From: CALDOK01 sp964481655
Lineage (GTDB): Bacteria > Myxococcota_A > UBA796 > JAFGLY01
Reading direction: 5' to 3'
Assembly: GCA_964481655.1 (NCBI GenBank)
Contig: CAYZVO010000007.1
Location: 1 to 64,000, forward strand
DNA length: 64,000 nt
The notes beneath the pieces are model-generated. The model saw only the letters and a list, made by a program, of their open reading frames with translations, was not told where the DNA came from and searched no databases. Below, piece by piece: positions 26,607-34,538 of the stretch. A program made the translations under genes and the position numbers. The first letter of the stretch is position 1. The number at the start of each line of letters is the position of its first letter.

Positions 26607-27125
26607 GTGATCGCGGAGGCCGAGGCCACCCCACAGCCGTGGATGATGACCGACGGCCAGCAGCGGATGTTCGCCAGCGATCCGGAGGCCTACGGCTTCC
26701 TCTGTGACCTCGCCGCGGCGGGCTGGCAGCCTCCCGCGGAGCTCACTCCCCGGATCGAGGGCTGGCTCGCGAAGCTGGAACGCCACGGTGTGTTGAGGAA
26801 GGTCGGGTCCCGCATCGAGCCCCTGGACGCGGCCGGGAGCCCATGGCAGGCGGGCCCCACCTTCGGTGGCGCCGTGACGCGCCCCTTGCAAGACCAGCTG
26901 CTGGCCCACGCCAGGGACCGCATCCGCGCCCCGGGGGTGACGGAGTGTGGCTATGCGCGGCTGTCCCTGACGAGTCGGAGCCAGGAGCGGCTCCGGACGG
27001 AGTTCCGGGCGCTGCTGGCGGAGTACGCCGCCATCTCTCGGCGAGAGCGAGGGGTGCACCCCGGCGCGGTCGAGCCGGTCGGCGTGCTGACCGCCGCCGC
27101 GCCGCTGGCCGACGAGCCCCGATGA
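26607..27125 (+). CDS. DUF4423/TIGR02147-like protein
   Basis: The 172 residues from the GTG at 26607 contain a winged-helix-like stretch (AKLERHGVLRKVGSRIEPLD) followed by LQDQLLAHARDRI and YARLSLTSRSQERLRTEFRALLAEY. This order is that of the DUF4423/TIGR02147 proteins of Myxococcota and Fibrobacteres, which are thought to be regulators and are usually longer (about 270 residues). Upstream of the GTG the frame stays open and protein-like (HRKWTYARLGRELAD) back to a CTG at 26526 that overlaps the previous stop as CTGA. The real start may be there. The next possible ATG overlaps the stop here as ATGA. Confidence 0.65.
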   Translation: MIAEAEATPQPWMMTDGQQRMFASDPEAYGFLCDLAAAGWQPPAELTPRIEGWLAKLERHGVLRKVGSRIEPLDAAGSPWQAGPTFGGAVTRPLQDQLLAHARDRIRAPGVTECGYARLSLTSRSQERLRTEFRALLAEYAAISRRERGVHPGAVEPVGVLTAAAPLADEPR

Positions 27126-27199
27126 CCACCATCGGCCGTGGCCGCTCGTCGATTCAGCGCAGTTCCCGTGCAGACGGCGAAGGGGGGCTCGCGCGCCGA

Positions 27200-27205
27200 T
27201 ACGCT
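27200..27205 (+). promoter_or_regulatory. Putative -10 element (TACGCT), leaderless start
   Basis: TACGCT ends exactly six bases before the ATG at 27212, the same geometry as at 3546 and 19432. It supports 27212 rather than the earlier in-frame ATG at 27122 as the hydrolase start. Confidence 0.4.
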
Positions 27206-27211
27206 CTGGGA

Positions 27212-28150
27212 ATGCCGAGCCACCCGCTGTTCTCACCGGCGATCGCCTCGCCTCGCCGTCTCCTGTGGGCCTCGCTGGCCCTGCTCTTCGCCGGGGCTGT
27301 CAGCCAGGCCGTGGCCTTCGTCCACGCCTGGCGCTTCACCCACTTCGTGGAGGCCGGCAGCCGGACCCCCGACCCCGAGGATCTCTCACCTGCCGAGCGG
27401 GCGTGGGTCCTGGCCACCGGCGTGCGGGTGCCGCGGCCCCAGGACTCGCTGACACCGGCTGAGCTCGGGCTCGAGGCCCGGGAGATCGCCCTGGGCTCGG
27501 CGCCCGCCTGGAGCGTCCAGGGGGATGGCCGCGGCTGCGTGGGCCTGTTCCCCGGCTACGCGGCCGGCCGGTCGAGCCTGCTGCACGAGGCTCAGGCGTT
27601 CCACGGATTGGGCTACAGCGTGGTGGTGGTGGGAGCTGTCGGCGACAGCACCAGCTTGGGGTGGCACGAGGCCGAGCTGGTCCGAGGGCTCGCCCGGCAC
27701 TGCGCCGGCCAGGGTGAGCTCGTGCTCTACGGTGAGTCCATGGGCGCGGCGACCGTCCTCAGGGCCGTGGGAGCGCTGGGGGTCGATGCGGACGCGCTGA
27801 TCCTCGAGAGCCCGTTCGATCGTCTGCTCACCACGGTGTGTCACCGCTTCGAGACCATGGGCATCCCGGCGGTCCCCGGGGCTTGGATGCTGGTGTTCTG
27901 GGGTGGGCTCCAGCACGGCTTCGACGGCTTCTCGCACGATCCGGTCGCGTACGCGCCAGGCGTGGAGGTGCCCACCCTGATCCTCCACGGGGATCGCGAT
28001 CTCCGCGTGGGGATGGACGAGGTGCGGAGCATCGACGACGCCCTGGCGGGGCCCCACCGGCTGGCGGTGTTCGAGGGCGCAGGTCACGTCTCGCTGCTGG
28101 AGCACGATCCGGCCCGCTGGCACCGCGAGGTGGAGGCGTGGCTCGAATGA
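27212..28150 (+). CDS. Membrane-anchored alpha/beta hydrolase
   Basis: A 312-residue protein. One N-terminal helix (about 15-37) anchors an alpha/beta-hydrolase domain. The nucleophile elbow is YGESMGAA (GxSxG), the acidic residue lies in LILHGDRDLRVGMDE, and the catalytic His in GAGHVSLLEHDP. The layout recalls BAAT/FSH/YqkD-type serine hydrolases (esterase or thioesterase). An in-frame ATG at 27122, overlapping the previous stop, would add 30 low-complexity residues. The inner start is preferred because of the -10 box before it and because the resulting MPSHPLF equals the start of the protein at 25972. The substrate is unknown. Confidence 0.8.
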   Translation: MPSHPLFSPAIASPRRLLWASLALLFAGAVSQAVAFVHAWRFTHFVEAGSRTPDPEDLSPAERAWVLATGVRVPRPQDSLTPAELGLEAREIALGSAPAWSVQGDGRGCVGLFPGYAAGRSSLLHEAQAFHGLGYSVVVVGAVGDSTSLGWHEAELVRGLARHCAGQGELVLYGESMGAATVLRAVGALGVDADALILESPFDRLLTTVCHRFETMGIPAVPGAWMLVFWGGLQHGFDGFSHDPVAYAPGVEVPTLILHGDRDLRVGMDEVRSIDDALAGPHRLAVFEGAGHVSLLEHDPARWHREVEAWLE

Positions 28151-28259
28151 TGAAACTTCACCTGTGCTCCGAATGGAAGGCGTGGGATCGACGTCACGGG
28201 CCGCCGCCGGCATGGTGCACACGAGCACCCGCAGAGCCGAGCCCCGCTGATGTCCCCAA

Positions 28260-28288
28260 CTCCGCGCGCTTGGCTCGATGGCGCGGAG
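28260..28288. repeat. 8-bp inverted repeat in the 28.15-28.4 kb intergenic region
   Basis: CTCCGCGC and GCGCGGAG are perfect complements with a 13-base loop, 106 bases upstream of the gene at 28395. It may be a terminator of the hydrolase transcript or an operator. The rest of 28151-28394 shows nothing recognisable. Confidence 0.35.
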
Positions 28289-28394
28289 ACCATGCGCTGT
28301 ACTCCGGAGCACCGTTGGTGTTGGAAAGCGAGACCACATTCGTGACAAGACCGGCGTCGCGTCGGTGCGGGTGAACCCGAGCGCGGGAGAGACG

Positions 28395-29309
28395 ATGTCC
28401 ATCACGATGCCGAGAGCCCTCACCGCCCTGTTCCTCTCGCTCGCCCTGGTCGGATCCGGGCCGTCACTGGCCGAACCCGTGGAGTCCTCGGCCGATCCCG
28501 AGGACCTCCGCTGGGTGTGCGGTTCGAATGCCGGGGAGCTGGGACAGGTGGTCTGCTTTGGGCGACCGAACGAGCCGGATCGGGTGCGGCGTTCTCGGAT
28601 CGGTACCTTCGACTTGGAGCTCGAGGAATGCGTGAACGCCCTCGCAGCCCGCGGGGGTGCCAACGTCGAGGGCAGGATCTGCGCCGACCTGCTCTTCTCG
28701 GATGGAGGTCTACGGGGCCGGGTCGTGGGCCGGCCCGAGGTGGAGCCACCCGACCCCACCTTCGCCCGCTGCGTCGCTCGGATCCGTGGCATGGAACACT
28801 GGGAGCCCGACCGGGGCCGGGAGCGCTTCGGGACCTGCACACGGTTCGATACACACCTGAGCGATGACGCCCTCTCCGCGTACGTGGACGACCCCAGGGC
28901 CTGGGTCGCCGATCGGGTCCGTGACGAGGTGCCGACCGGGACGGTCCTGGTGGAGCCCCGGGAGGGGCGCGGCGTCCAGTTCGTGGTGGACGCCCCGGGC
29001 GGCTCCGAGGGGCACGATATCGAGGTCGAACCAGCCGATCAGGTGCTCGCGGAGGCGTGGCTGATCAGCCAACGGGAGCAGCACCGGCTCTGCTACGCCC
29101 ACTACGTCGCATGGTGGGGTGGGGGCGCCGTCGACGTCGACCTCTACGTCCTCGTGGATGACGAAGACCGTCCACCGCAGGCCTACGTCGACACATCCGA
29201 ATCGCCAACTCCCGGTCGAGAGGGGTTGATCGACGACTGTCTGTCCTCGCTCTGGGACGCGCAGGGGGCCCGCCTGGTGCCGATGCGGCTCCGCTTCGCG
29301 CCGGAGTAG
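28395..29309 (+). CDS. Exported protein with two AgmX/PglI-like (TonB-C-type) domains
   Basis: A 304-residue protein with a clear signal peptide (about 1-26, ending SLAEP). The first half has LEECVNALAARGGANVEGRIC then VGRPEVEPPDPTFARCVARI. The second has HRLCYAHYVAWWGGGAVDVDLYV then AYVDTSES followed by LIDDCLSSLWD. Both copy the order of the AgmX/PglI C-terminal domain: CY-like helix, GxVxVxFxV strand, DGxV, then a second Cys helix. Such domains normally sit at the end of TonB-like or gliding-motility proteins. Here two copies stand alone in the periplasm. The ATG was chosen because it begins the signal peptide. Confidence 0.6.
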   Translation: MSITMPRALTALFLSLALVGSGPSLAEPVESSADPEDLRWVCGSNAGELGQVVCFGRPNEPDRVRRSRIGTFDLELEECVNALAARGGANVEGRICADLLFSDGGLRGRVVGRPEVEPPDPTFARCVARIRGMEHWEPDRGRERFGTCTRFDTHLSDDALSAYVDDPRAWVADRVRDEVPTGTVLVEPREGRGVQFVVDAPGGSEGHDIEVEPADQVLAEAWLISQREQHRLCYAHYVAWWGGGAVDVDLYVLVDDEDRPPQAYVDTSESPTPGREGLIDDCLSSLWDAQGARLVPMRLRFAPE

Positions 29310-29349
29310 CGCCGCATCGGCTTCGGCCCGTCCCAGGCGGGTCTGGGTC

Positions 29350-29769
29350 TTGGAACCACCCGAGCTCCCGGACTCTCCCAACCCCCCGCCGCCCCACGTG
29401 TTCGACGTGGAGTTCCTGGACGTGGTCAGCCTGCCCGGTTCCCTGACCACCCCTGGCCCCGACGCGCGGCGAGCGGAGTCCGGGCTCTGGTACGAGATCC
29501 TGCGACCCGGGACGGGCGCCGCGCCGCCGAGCCCCGACAGCATCGTCGGCTACACCGTGACGCGCTGGACGGCGAGCGGCCGGGCGAAGCATGACATCCG
29601 CAAGCCCTTCCGCGGGCGGCTGAGCAGGATCCGTGACCAGACCGTGCGGGGAGGCCTCGAGCTGCTGACCGAGGGCGGCGCCATCCGGGTCTGGATCCCG
29701 ACGGAACCCGAGTACGCGAGCAGCCCTGTGGCCATCGATCTCGAGCTGCTGTCGATCGAGACGGAGTGA
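29350..29769 (+). CDS. FKBP-type peptidyl-prolyl isomerase-like protein, degenerate
   Basis: A 139-residue protein beginning with a Pro-rich stretch. From about residue 46, GLWYEILRPGTGAAPPSPDS matches the FKBP opening (G-Y-x-x-L-x-x-G-x-G), and IVGYTVTRWTASG matches the V-x-Y-x-G strand. LRGG-like GGLELLTEGGAIRVWIPTEP matches the central G-E-K-R-x-x-I-P part. Several active-site aromatics and the final Y-G loop differ, so isomerase activity is doubtful. No signal peptide is seen. It uses a TTG start, 40 bases after the gene at 28395. Confidence 0.55.
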   Translation: MEPPELPDSPNPPPPHVFDVEFLDVVSLPGSLTTPGPDARRAESGLWYEILRPGTGAAPPSPDSIVGYTVTRWTASGRAKHDIRKPFRGRLSRIRDQTVRGGLELLTEGGAIRVWIPTEPEYASSPVAIDLELLSIETE

Positions 29770-29846
29770 GCTGCCGGGGGGGCGTCGCATCACCGGGTGC
29801 CTGGACATGGTCCAGGCGAGGTTTCGGCCCTGTCAGGGGCCTCGGA

Positions 29847-30464
29847 TCAGCGAGGCTCCCGGACCATGATCCGCACCGGCGGTCCTCCCATGGGGAGCAG
29901 CTCGTCTCTGGCCAGCTCGAAGCCGTGGCGCAGGTAGAACGACTGGTTCCTCGTGTTGGTGGTCTCGAGGTAGCAGTGCGCTCCCGTGGCGTCAGCCTTG
30001 TCCAGGATGGGGCCCAGCAGGGTGCCGCCGATCCCCTTTCCCTGTTCCGACGGATCCACCCCGAGCACGTGCAGCGTCCAGTGCGGCTGCGAGACGGTTC
30101 GCTTCTTGAGCGCATCGACGAACAGGGCGGCCCGGATCAGCTTGGCGAAGGGCATCACCCCCAAGGCCAGGCTCGCCTGGAGGAAGCCGCTCTTCCACAG
30201 GTGCTCCGGGGTCAGGTCCGCGTGCTCGGGGCTGCCCCAGATGGCAACGCCCTGCAGCGTGTCGGTGGTGTAGACCTCTCCGTAGCGCAGGCCGATCTCG
30301 ATGTTCGCCCGGAAGAACGATGCAGCGGATCGCGGCGTTCCCGCCCGCTCGCCCAGGAGGTAGCGCTGGAAGGGGTCGTCCTTCAGGGCGTTCGCGAGGA
30401 CCATCGCGGCCTCCTCGGCGCGCGAACGGTCCAGCAGTACGGGCGCGGCGTCGGGTCGTGTCAT
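29847..30464 (-). CDS. GNAT-family N-acetyltransferase
   Basis: A 205-residue acetyltransferase, cytoplasmic. LHVLGVDPSEQGKGIGGTLL contains the acetyl-CoA pyrophosphate-binding R/Q-x-x-G-x-G/A signature (here EQGKGIG), followed by CYLETTNTRNQSFYLRHGFE, the typical late strand-helix with the catalytic Tyr region. This combination is that of the N-acetyltransferases whose full form is about 200 residues. Its ATG overlaps by four bases the stop of the MYXO-CTERM gene at 30461, so both are coupled. The acceptor is unknown. Confidence 0.85.
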   Translation of the reverse strand: MTRPDAAPVLLDRSRAEEAAMVLANALKDDPFQRYLLGERAGTPRSAASFFRANIEIGLRYGEVYTTDTLQGVAIWGSPEHADLTPEHLWKSGFLQASLALGVMPFAKLIRAALFVDALKKRTVSQPHWTLHVLGVDPSEQGKGIGGTLLGPILDKADATGAHCYLETTNTRNQSFYLRHGFELARDELLPMGGPPVRIMVREPR

Positions 30465-31912
30465 GTGGGGTCGTCCTCCCTGGGGAGCGGTGTCGGCCGC
30501 CTACTATCTCGAGACGGCTCGCCGTCGGGGGAGCGAACGGCGGGGGTGTGGAGATGGGGTGATGAGGATGGAGCGTCGGGCGCGGATGGAGCCCTGCGGC
30601 TGGTGAGGGCGAACCCGAGGGCGCCCAGCGCCCAGGCCCAGCTTAGGGCCGTGCCGGAGCCCGAGCATCCCGTGCAGCCCTGGCCGATGCAGTAGAAGTC
30701 CGGCTCCCAGCTGGCGTAGCTCTCCTTGATGGCCTCCTCGTCGCCGCCCAGCAGGGTCTCCACCCAATCGTCGGGCCACTCCCACTCCATCTTCAGATCG
30801 TCGTTCAGATCGCCGTAGCTGGCCCGCAGCACGGCGCTGCGCCGGCCCTCGAGCCAGCGCAGGTGGGTGCAGGCATCGGAGACGCTGGCGTAGTCGGCGC
30901 CGACATAGCGGTCCTCCCGCGCCTTCCCGCCGGGCTCCACCGCCAGGCGCCCGCGGCTGACGCTCCAGGTGGCCGGGACCCCCAGGACCTGCCGCCCCTG
31001 GTCGTCGCGGACGATGGCGCGGGCCGCGGTCGGGACGGTACCTCCCAGATCGGTCCAGGGCTCGTCGTAGACAGCGACCACCTCCAGCGAGGCCAGCCGG
31101 CTGGCGGGGACTGCCTCGATGAGCGCCCCGCCGAAGGTCTGGCCCCGGATCTCGAAGCCCAGCTCCGCGGTGCGACCCGCGCTCAGCTCGAGGCCGATCC
31201 AGCCTCCGTTGGGGTAGATGCCGTCGCTCAGATCGAAGTGCTCGGTGTAGTAGCCATCGGCTTCGACCACGGTGAGCTCGCCCTCTCCTGGGCGCCAGGC
31301 CACAGATTGCTCGTGTGTGGGGTCCCAGAGCTGCACGAAGAGGCGCACCGGCGCTCCGCCCAGCACCACGAGGGTCTCTCCGGGCTGGAGTAGATCGTCC
31401 TCGGTGAAGACGCCCGGCGGATCGATCTGCTGGTGCTCGAGGGCGTGGACCTCCATCCACTGCAGGACGTGGGCGGTGACGAGAGAGGCGTCGGCGACGG
31501 AGAACACGACCTGGTCGGAGACCGGGGTCGGGTCGTCGCCGAAGTCCAGCGCGCAGTCCTGGGGCTCCAGCAGCCAGCGCACCTCGCCGGAACCCTCCAT
31601 GAGCACGCAGTCGCGGTCATCTACGGTACCCAGGCTCGCCGGTCCCTCGACGTCCTGCTGCACGCACTGCTCGAAGACCTCCTGCCCCGACAGTTCCTCG
31701 TCTCGTTCAGCGAGCCAACTCACCGGTCCCGGGCAGATCCGGGCGTCGGGCAAGAGGCTCTCGCCCTCGTCCAGACCCTCGCGCATACCCGAGCTCAGGC
31801 CCGTGTCGGTGAAGCTCCACTGCCCCTCCTCCGACTGGAAGTGGTTCGGTCCCCCGCATTGGGGGGCCATCAGCCATGGCGCCAGCAGCACCAACACGCG
31901 CAGATCCTTCAT
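30461..31912 (-). CDS. Exported protein with an internal MYXO-CTERM-like segment
   Basis: A 483-residue protein with an N-terminal signal peptide (MKDLRVLVLLAPWLMAPQC, Cys at about 19, a poor lipobox), a beta-rich acidic body with no recognised domain, and near residue 410-440 GQGCTGCSGSG, a hydrophobic helix and SRR, a MYXO-CTERM-like segment. Unusually this is followed by about 44 further Pro/Ser/Arg-rich residues running into the next gene, so the tail may be read-through past a lost stop. The ATG follows GAGGAGGAG. It is coupled to the acetyltransferase gene. Confidence 0.7.
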   Translation of the reverse strand: MKDLRVLVLLAPWLMAPQCGGPNHFQSEEGQWSFTDTGLSSGMREGLDEGESLLPDARICPGPVSWLAERDEELSGQEVFEQCVQQDVEGPASLGTVDDRDCVLMEGSGEVRWLLEPQDCALDFGDDPTPVSDQVVFSVADASLVTAHVLQWMEVHALEHQQIDPPGVFTEDDLLQPGETLVVLGGAPVRLFVQLWDPTHEQSVAWRPGEGELTVVEADGYYTEHFDLSDGIYPNGGWIGLELSAGRTAELGFEIRGQTFGGALIEAVPASRLASLEVVAVYDEPWTDLGGTVPTAARAIVRDDQGRQVLGVPATWSVSRGRLAVEPGGKAREDRYVGADYASVSDACTHLRWLEGRRSAVLRASYGDLNDDLKMEWEWPDDWVETLLGGDEEAIKESYASWEPDFYCIGQGCTGCSGSGTALSWAWALGALGFALTSRRAPSAPDAPSSSPHLHTPAVRSPDGEPSRDSRRPTPLPREDDPT

Positions 31913-32090
31913 CGCTCCTCCTCTCGGGCCCCAGAGCCGTTCCTTGCGGAAGTATGCCACGTGTGTGAACCGCCCGCTGGGTAGGAGTGGCTCGCTGCGA
32001 TCTGCGCTCCTGGCGCGTCGAAGTGGCGACTCTGCGCCGAGAGTCCCGAGAACGACGCGCGTCCCACCTCGCCCAGGCTGGGCGCCTGCT

Positions 32091-32096
32091 ACACTC
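32091..32096 (+). promoter_or_regulatory. Putative -10 element (TACACT), leaderless start
   Basis: TACACT ends five bases before the ATG at 32102 and no ribosome-binding site is present. Confidence 0.45.
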
Positions 32097-32101
32097 CCCC
32101 C

Positions 32102-33205
32102 ATGCTGCGCTCACTGCTCGATGACGGCCTGCTCGCCTGCCCCGCCTGCCGCGGGGTGCGCGACGGTGTGTTCCACGACGCTCCCCTCGCCATCGCCGCG
32201 CTCGCTGAAGAGCGGGCGGGGCGTCCCTGGCAGGGCTTCCTGGCCTGCACGGGCTGCGGCGCGCGCTACCCGATCATCGACGGCGTGCCTGTCGTCGTGA
32301 AGGACGTGGCCGCCTGGATCCGCCAGCAGGAGCGCAGCCTGCTGTGGCGTGACGACCTGGACCCCGGCCTCGAGGGCTGGCTGAGGGTGGCCTGGCCCGA
32401 GCACGAGGATCCCAACTGGAAGCGCGAGCTGCTGGCCACCTACGCCCGGGATCTGCAGCCGCCGGAGCTGGGCGCCATCGCCGGGACCGCGCTGCTGGCC
32501 CGCCAGCAGGACTCGACCCGCCGCTTCCTCGGGGAGCGTCAGGCGGCGCTGCTCGCCGCGGCCGGCTCCGATCCCCTGGCGGTGGAGCTGGGCTGCGGCG
32601 TCGGGGCGCAGGCCCTCGCGTTGGCGGCCCGAGGGGCCGGGGTGGTCGCCCTGGATCGGGAGTTCGGCCCCCTGCGGCTGCTCTCGACCCTGCTGCTCGA
32701 GGGTCGGGCCTCGGTGCCGCGCTGGCGCCACGGGGGCACCGACTTCGTGGACGCCGAGCTCACCCTCCCCGACGGGGTGGACCCGGCCCGGGTGGTGCTC
32801 CTGGCGGCCGACGCCGTCGACCCGCCGCTGCGAGGGGGGCGGGCGGACCTGGTCTGCGCCTACAACCTGCTGGACAACGTGCCCGATCCGCTGCTGCTGC
32901 TGCGCCAGGCCCACGCCCTGGTGGCCCCTGGCGGCGCGCTGGTGCTGTCGAGCCCCTACGACTGGAGTGGCCGGGTCACCCCCGTGGCCCTGCGGCTGGG
33001 CACCTCGATCCGCACCGAGGCCGACGCCGAGCCGGATCCAGCGGTGGCCCTGCGGGAGCTGCTGAGCGGGCAGCTGCCCATGCTGACCCCGGGGATGCAG
33101 CTGAGCATCGAGCACGAGGCGGAGCTGCCCTGGGTGTTGCAGCGCCACAACCGCAGCTGGCACGTCTTCCAGACCCACTACGTCGAGGCGCGTCGGTCGT
33201 TGTGA
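32102..33205 (+). CDS. Zinc-ribbon-type SAM-dependent methyltransferase
   Basis: A 367-residue protein. The N-terminal about 60 residues have two CxxC pairs (CPAC and CTGC in LACTGCGARYPIIDGVP), the Trm112-like zinc-ribbon seen in front of some methyltransferases. The Rossmann core starts near 155 with VELGCGVGAQALALAARG (motif I), followed by VALDREF (acidic motif II end) and LVCAYNLLDNVPDPLLLLRQ (motif IV-like). It may act on a small molecule, lipid or tRNA. It precedes the PAAR operon by 63 bases and has its own -10-like box. Confidence 0.8.
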   Translation: MLRSLLDDGLLACPACRGVRDGVFHDAPLAIAALAEERAGRPWQGFLACTGCGARYPIIDGVPVVVKDVAAWIRQQERSLLWRDDLDPGLEGWLRVAWPEHEDPNWKRELLATYARDLQPPELGAIAGTALLARQQDSTRRFLGERQAALLAAAGSDPLAVELGCGVGAQALALAARGAGVVALDREFGPLRLLSTLLLEGRASVPRWRHGGTDFVDAELTLPDGVDPARVVLLAADAVDPPLRGGRADLVCAYNLLDNVPDPLLLLRQAHALVAPGGALVLSSPYDWSGRVTPVALRLGTSIRTEADAEPDPAVALRELLSGQLPMLTPGMQLSIEHEAELPWVLQRHNRSWHVFQTHYVEARRSL

Positions 33206-33222
33206 CCCCCCGCGGGTGCCGC

Positions 33223-33228
33223 TATACT
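33223..33228 (+). promoter_or_regulatory. Putative -10 element (TATACT) for the PAAR operon
   Basis: TATACT lies in the 63-base gap before the PAAR gene. The leader would be about 35 bases and contains GAGGTCCCC close to the ATG. Confidence 0.45.
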
Positions 33229-33268
33229 CGGAGGGAACGGTCGCTTCGACCCGCCCCCGAGGTCCCCC

Positions 33269-33601
33269 ATGCCCATGGCCGCCCGCGTCGGTGACACCGC
33301 GGTGGGAACCCCCCACTGCCACTCCGTCCACCCGTGGAGCCCGGTGCCCCACCCGGTGGCCGGACCCATCCAGACCGGCGCTGGCACGGTCTACATCGAG
33401 AACATGCAGGCGGCGCGCCTGAACGACATGGGCATCCACGCGGCCTGCTGTGGGCCCAACACCTACATGATCGTCTCGGCTTCGGGTACCTGCATCATCG
33501 AGGGCAGCGCGGCCGCCCGCGTGGGTGACTCCACCCTGCACTGCGGCACCGCGCCGGGCTCCATCGTCTCCGGGGCCGCCACCACCCAGATCAACAGCTA
33601 G
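33269..33601 (+). CDS. PAAR-domain protein
   Basis: A 110-residue protein that is almost entirely a PAAR domain. It begins MPMAARVGDTAVGTPHCHSVHP and has the later AARVGDSTLHCGTAPG, giving the repeated A-R-x-G-D and several His/Cys that in PAAR proteins bind zinc at the tip of the cone. PAAR proteins cap the VgrG spike of type VI secretion systems or other contractile injection systems. No VgrG, sheath or baseplate gene occurs in this window, so it would work with parts encoded elsewhere, or in another way. It heads the radical SAM/paralogue operon (25 bases to the next start). Confidence 0.85.
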   Translation: MPMAARVGDTAVGTPHCHSVHPWSPVPHPVAGPIQTGAGTVYIENMQAARLNDMGIHAACCGPNTYMIVSASGTCIIEGSAAARVGDSTLHCGTAPGSIVSGAATTQINS

Positions 33602-33626
33602 GCTCCCCGCTCCCGGGGGGGCCTGC

Positions 33627-34538
33627 GTGAACCTCTTCCTGACCCGCCGCTGCGACGAGGGCTGCGCGTTCTGCTACGCCCGGGGCTGGCTCCAGCCGGG
33701 CTCATCCGCCGACGCCCTGGACCGGCTCTGGCCTGCCCTGGAGCACTACGCGGCCCTGGTGAGAGCCGCGGGGCCGCCCACGCCCGGGGACCCCCTCGCC
33801 GCCAGCGCGGGGACCGTGAACCTGCTGGGGGGTGAGCCCACCGCTCACGCCGACTTCGTCGCCGTGGTGGGCCGCATCCGCGAGCTGGGGCTGGGGGTCA
33901 ACCTGTTCACCGCCGGGTCCCACCCCGAGCGGGTGCGGGCGGTCGCCGATCAGCTCTGGTTCGTGACCATCAACGGACGCTTCGTGGACCGGGCCCCGTC
34001 GCTGGGCGTGCCCGTCAGCCGCCTCTGTGCACACCTGCCCCTGCGGCCCGGGGACGACGTCACCGCGCAGCTCGAGGCGGTGGCCGCCGCCGGTCTGCGG
34101 GCGGCGGTGCTGGCCTTCGCGGCCCCAGCGGGGGGGGCGATCGGACCGTTCTTCACCCCGGACGACCCGGGGCCCATGCGGACCACGGCGACCGCGGCCG
34201 CCGCCGCTGCAGCACGCCTCGGGCTGACCATCGGCTGGGACTGCGCGCCCCCCCGCTGCGTGCTGCCCGACGGCCCCGGACGCTGCGTGCCGGTGCCGGT
34301 GCTGGAGCTGGACGGCTCCGTGAGCGTCTGCGGCGGGGCCTATGTGCTCGCTGAGCGCCGGCGCCCGGTGGCGGAGTTCGACTCCCTCGCCGCGCTCCAC
34401 GCCTGGGCTCGGGGCATCTACCGGGAGCTGGCGGCCAGGCCCTCGCCCTTCGATGCCTGCCGGGGCTGCGCGGAGCGGGAGAAGGGCTGCTACGGCATGT
34501 GCCTGGGCTGGCGGGACGCGTCCGGGGCGCCATCATGA
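33627..34538 (+). CDS. Radical SAM protein with SPASM-like Cys-rich end
   Basis: A 303-residue protein. The GTG start (33627) was chosen because the cluster motif CDEGCAFC (C9/C13/C16) lies immediately after it and upstream sequence overlaps the PAAR gene. AGTVNLLGGEPTAHADF is the GGEP motif. The C-terminal 70 residues contain CVLPDGPGRC, SVCGG and CRGCAEREKGCYGMC, giving the seven or more Cys of SPASM/twitch proteins that bind extra clusters. SPASM enzymes commonly modify peptides or proteins. Its stop overlaps the next ATG (ATGA). The substrate might be the PAAR protein or the paralogues next door; this is inference only. Confidence 0.75.
   Translation: MNLFLTRRCDEGCAFCYARGWLQPGSSADALDRLWPALEHYAALVRAAGPPTPGDPLAASAGTVNLLGGEPTAHADFVAVVGRIRELGLGVNLFTAGSHPERVRAVADQLWFVTINGRFVDRAPSLGVPVSRLCAHLPLRPGDDVTAQLEAVAAAGLRAAVLAFAAPAGGAIGPFFTPDDPGPMRTTATAAAAAAARLGLTIGWDCAPPRCVLPDGPGRCVPVPVLELDGSVSVCGGAYVLAERRRPVAEFDSLAALHAWARGIYRELAARPSPFDACRGCAEREKGCYGMCLGWRDASGAPS

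Noticed and set aside
34499..34534. Earlier start for GNPVLD paralogue 1
   Set aside because: The extra residues lie inside the radical SAM gene. The ATG at 34535 makes the four-base overlap seen in the following genes and starts the membrane helix.
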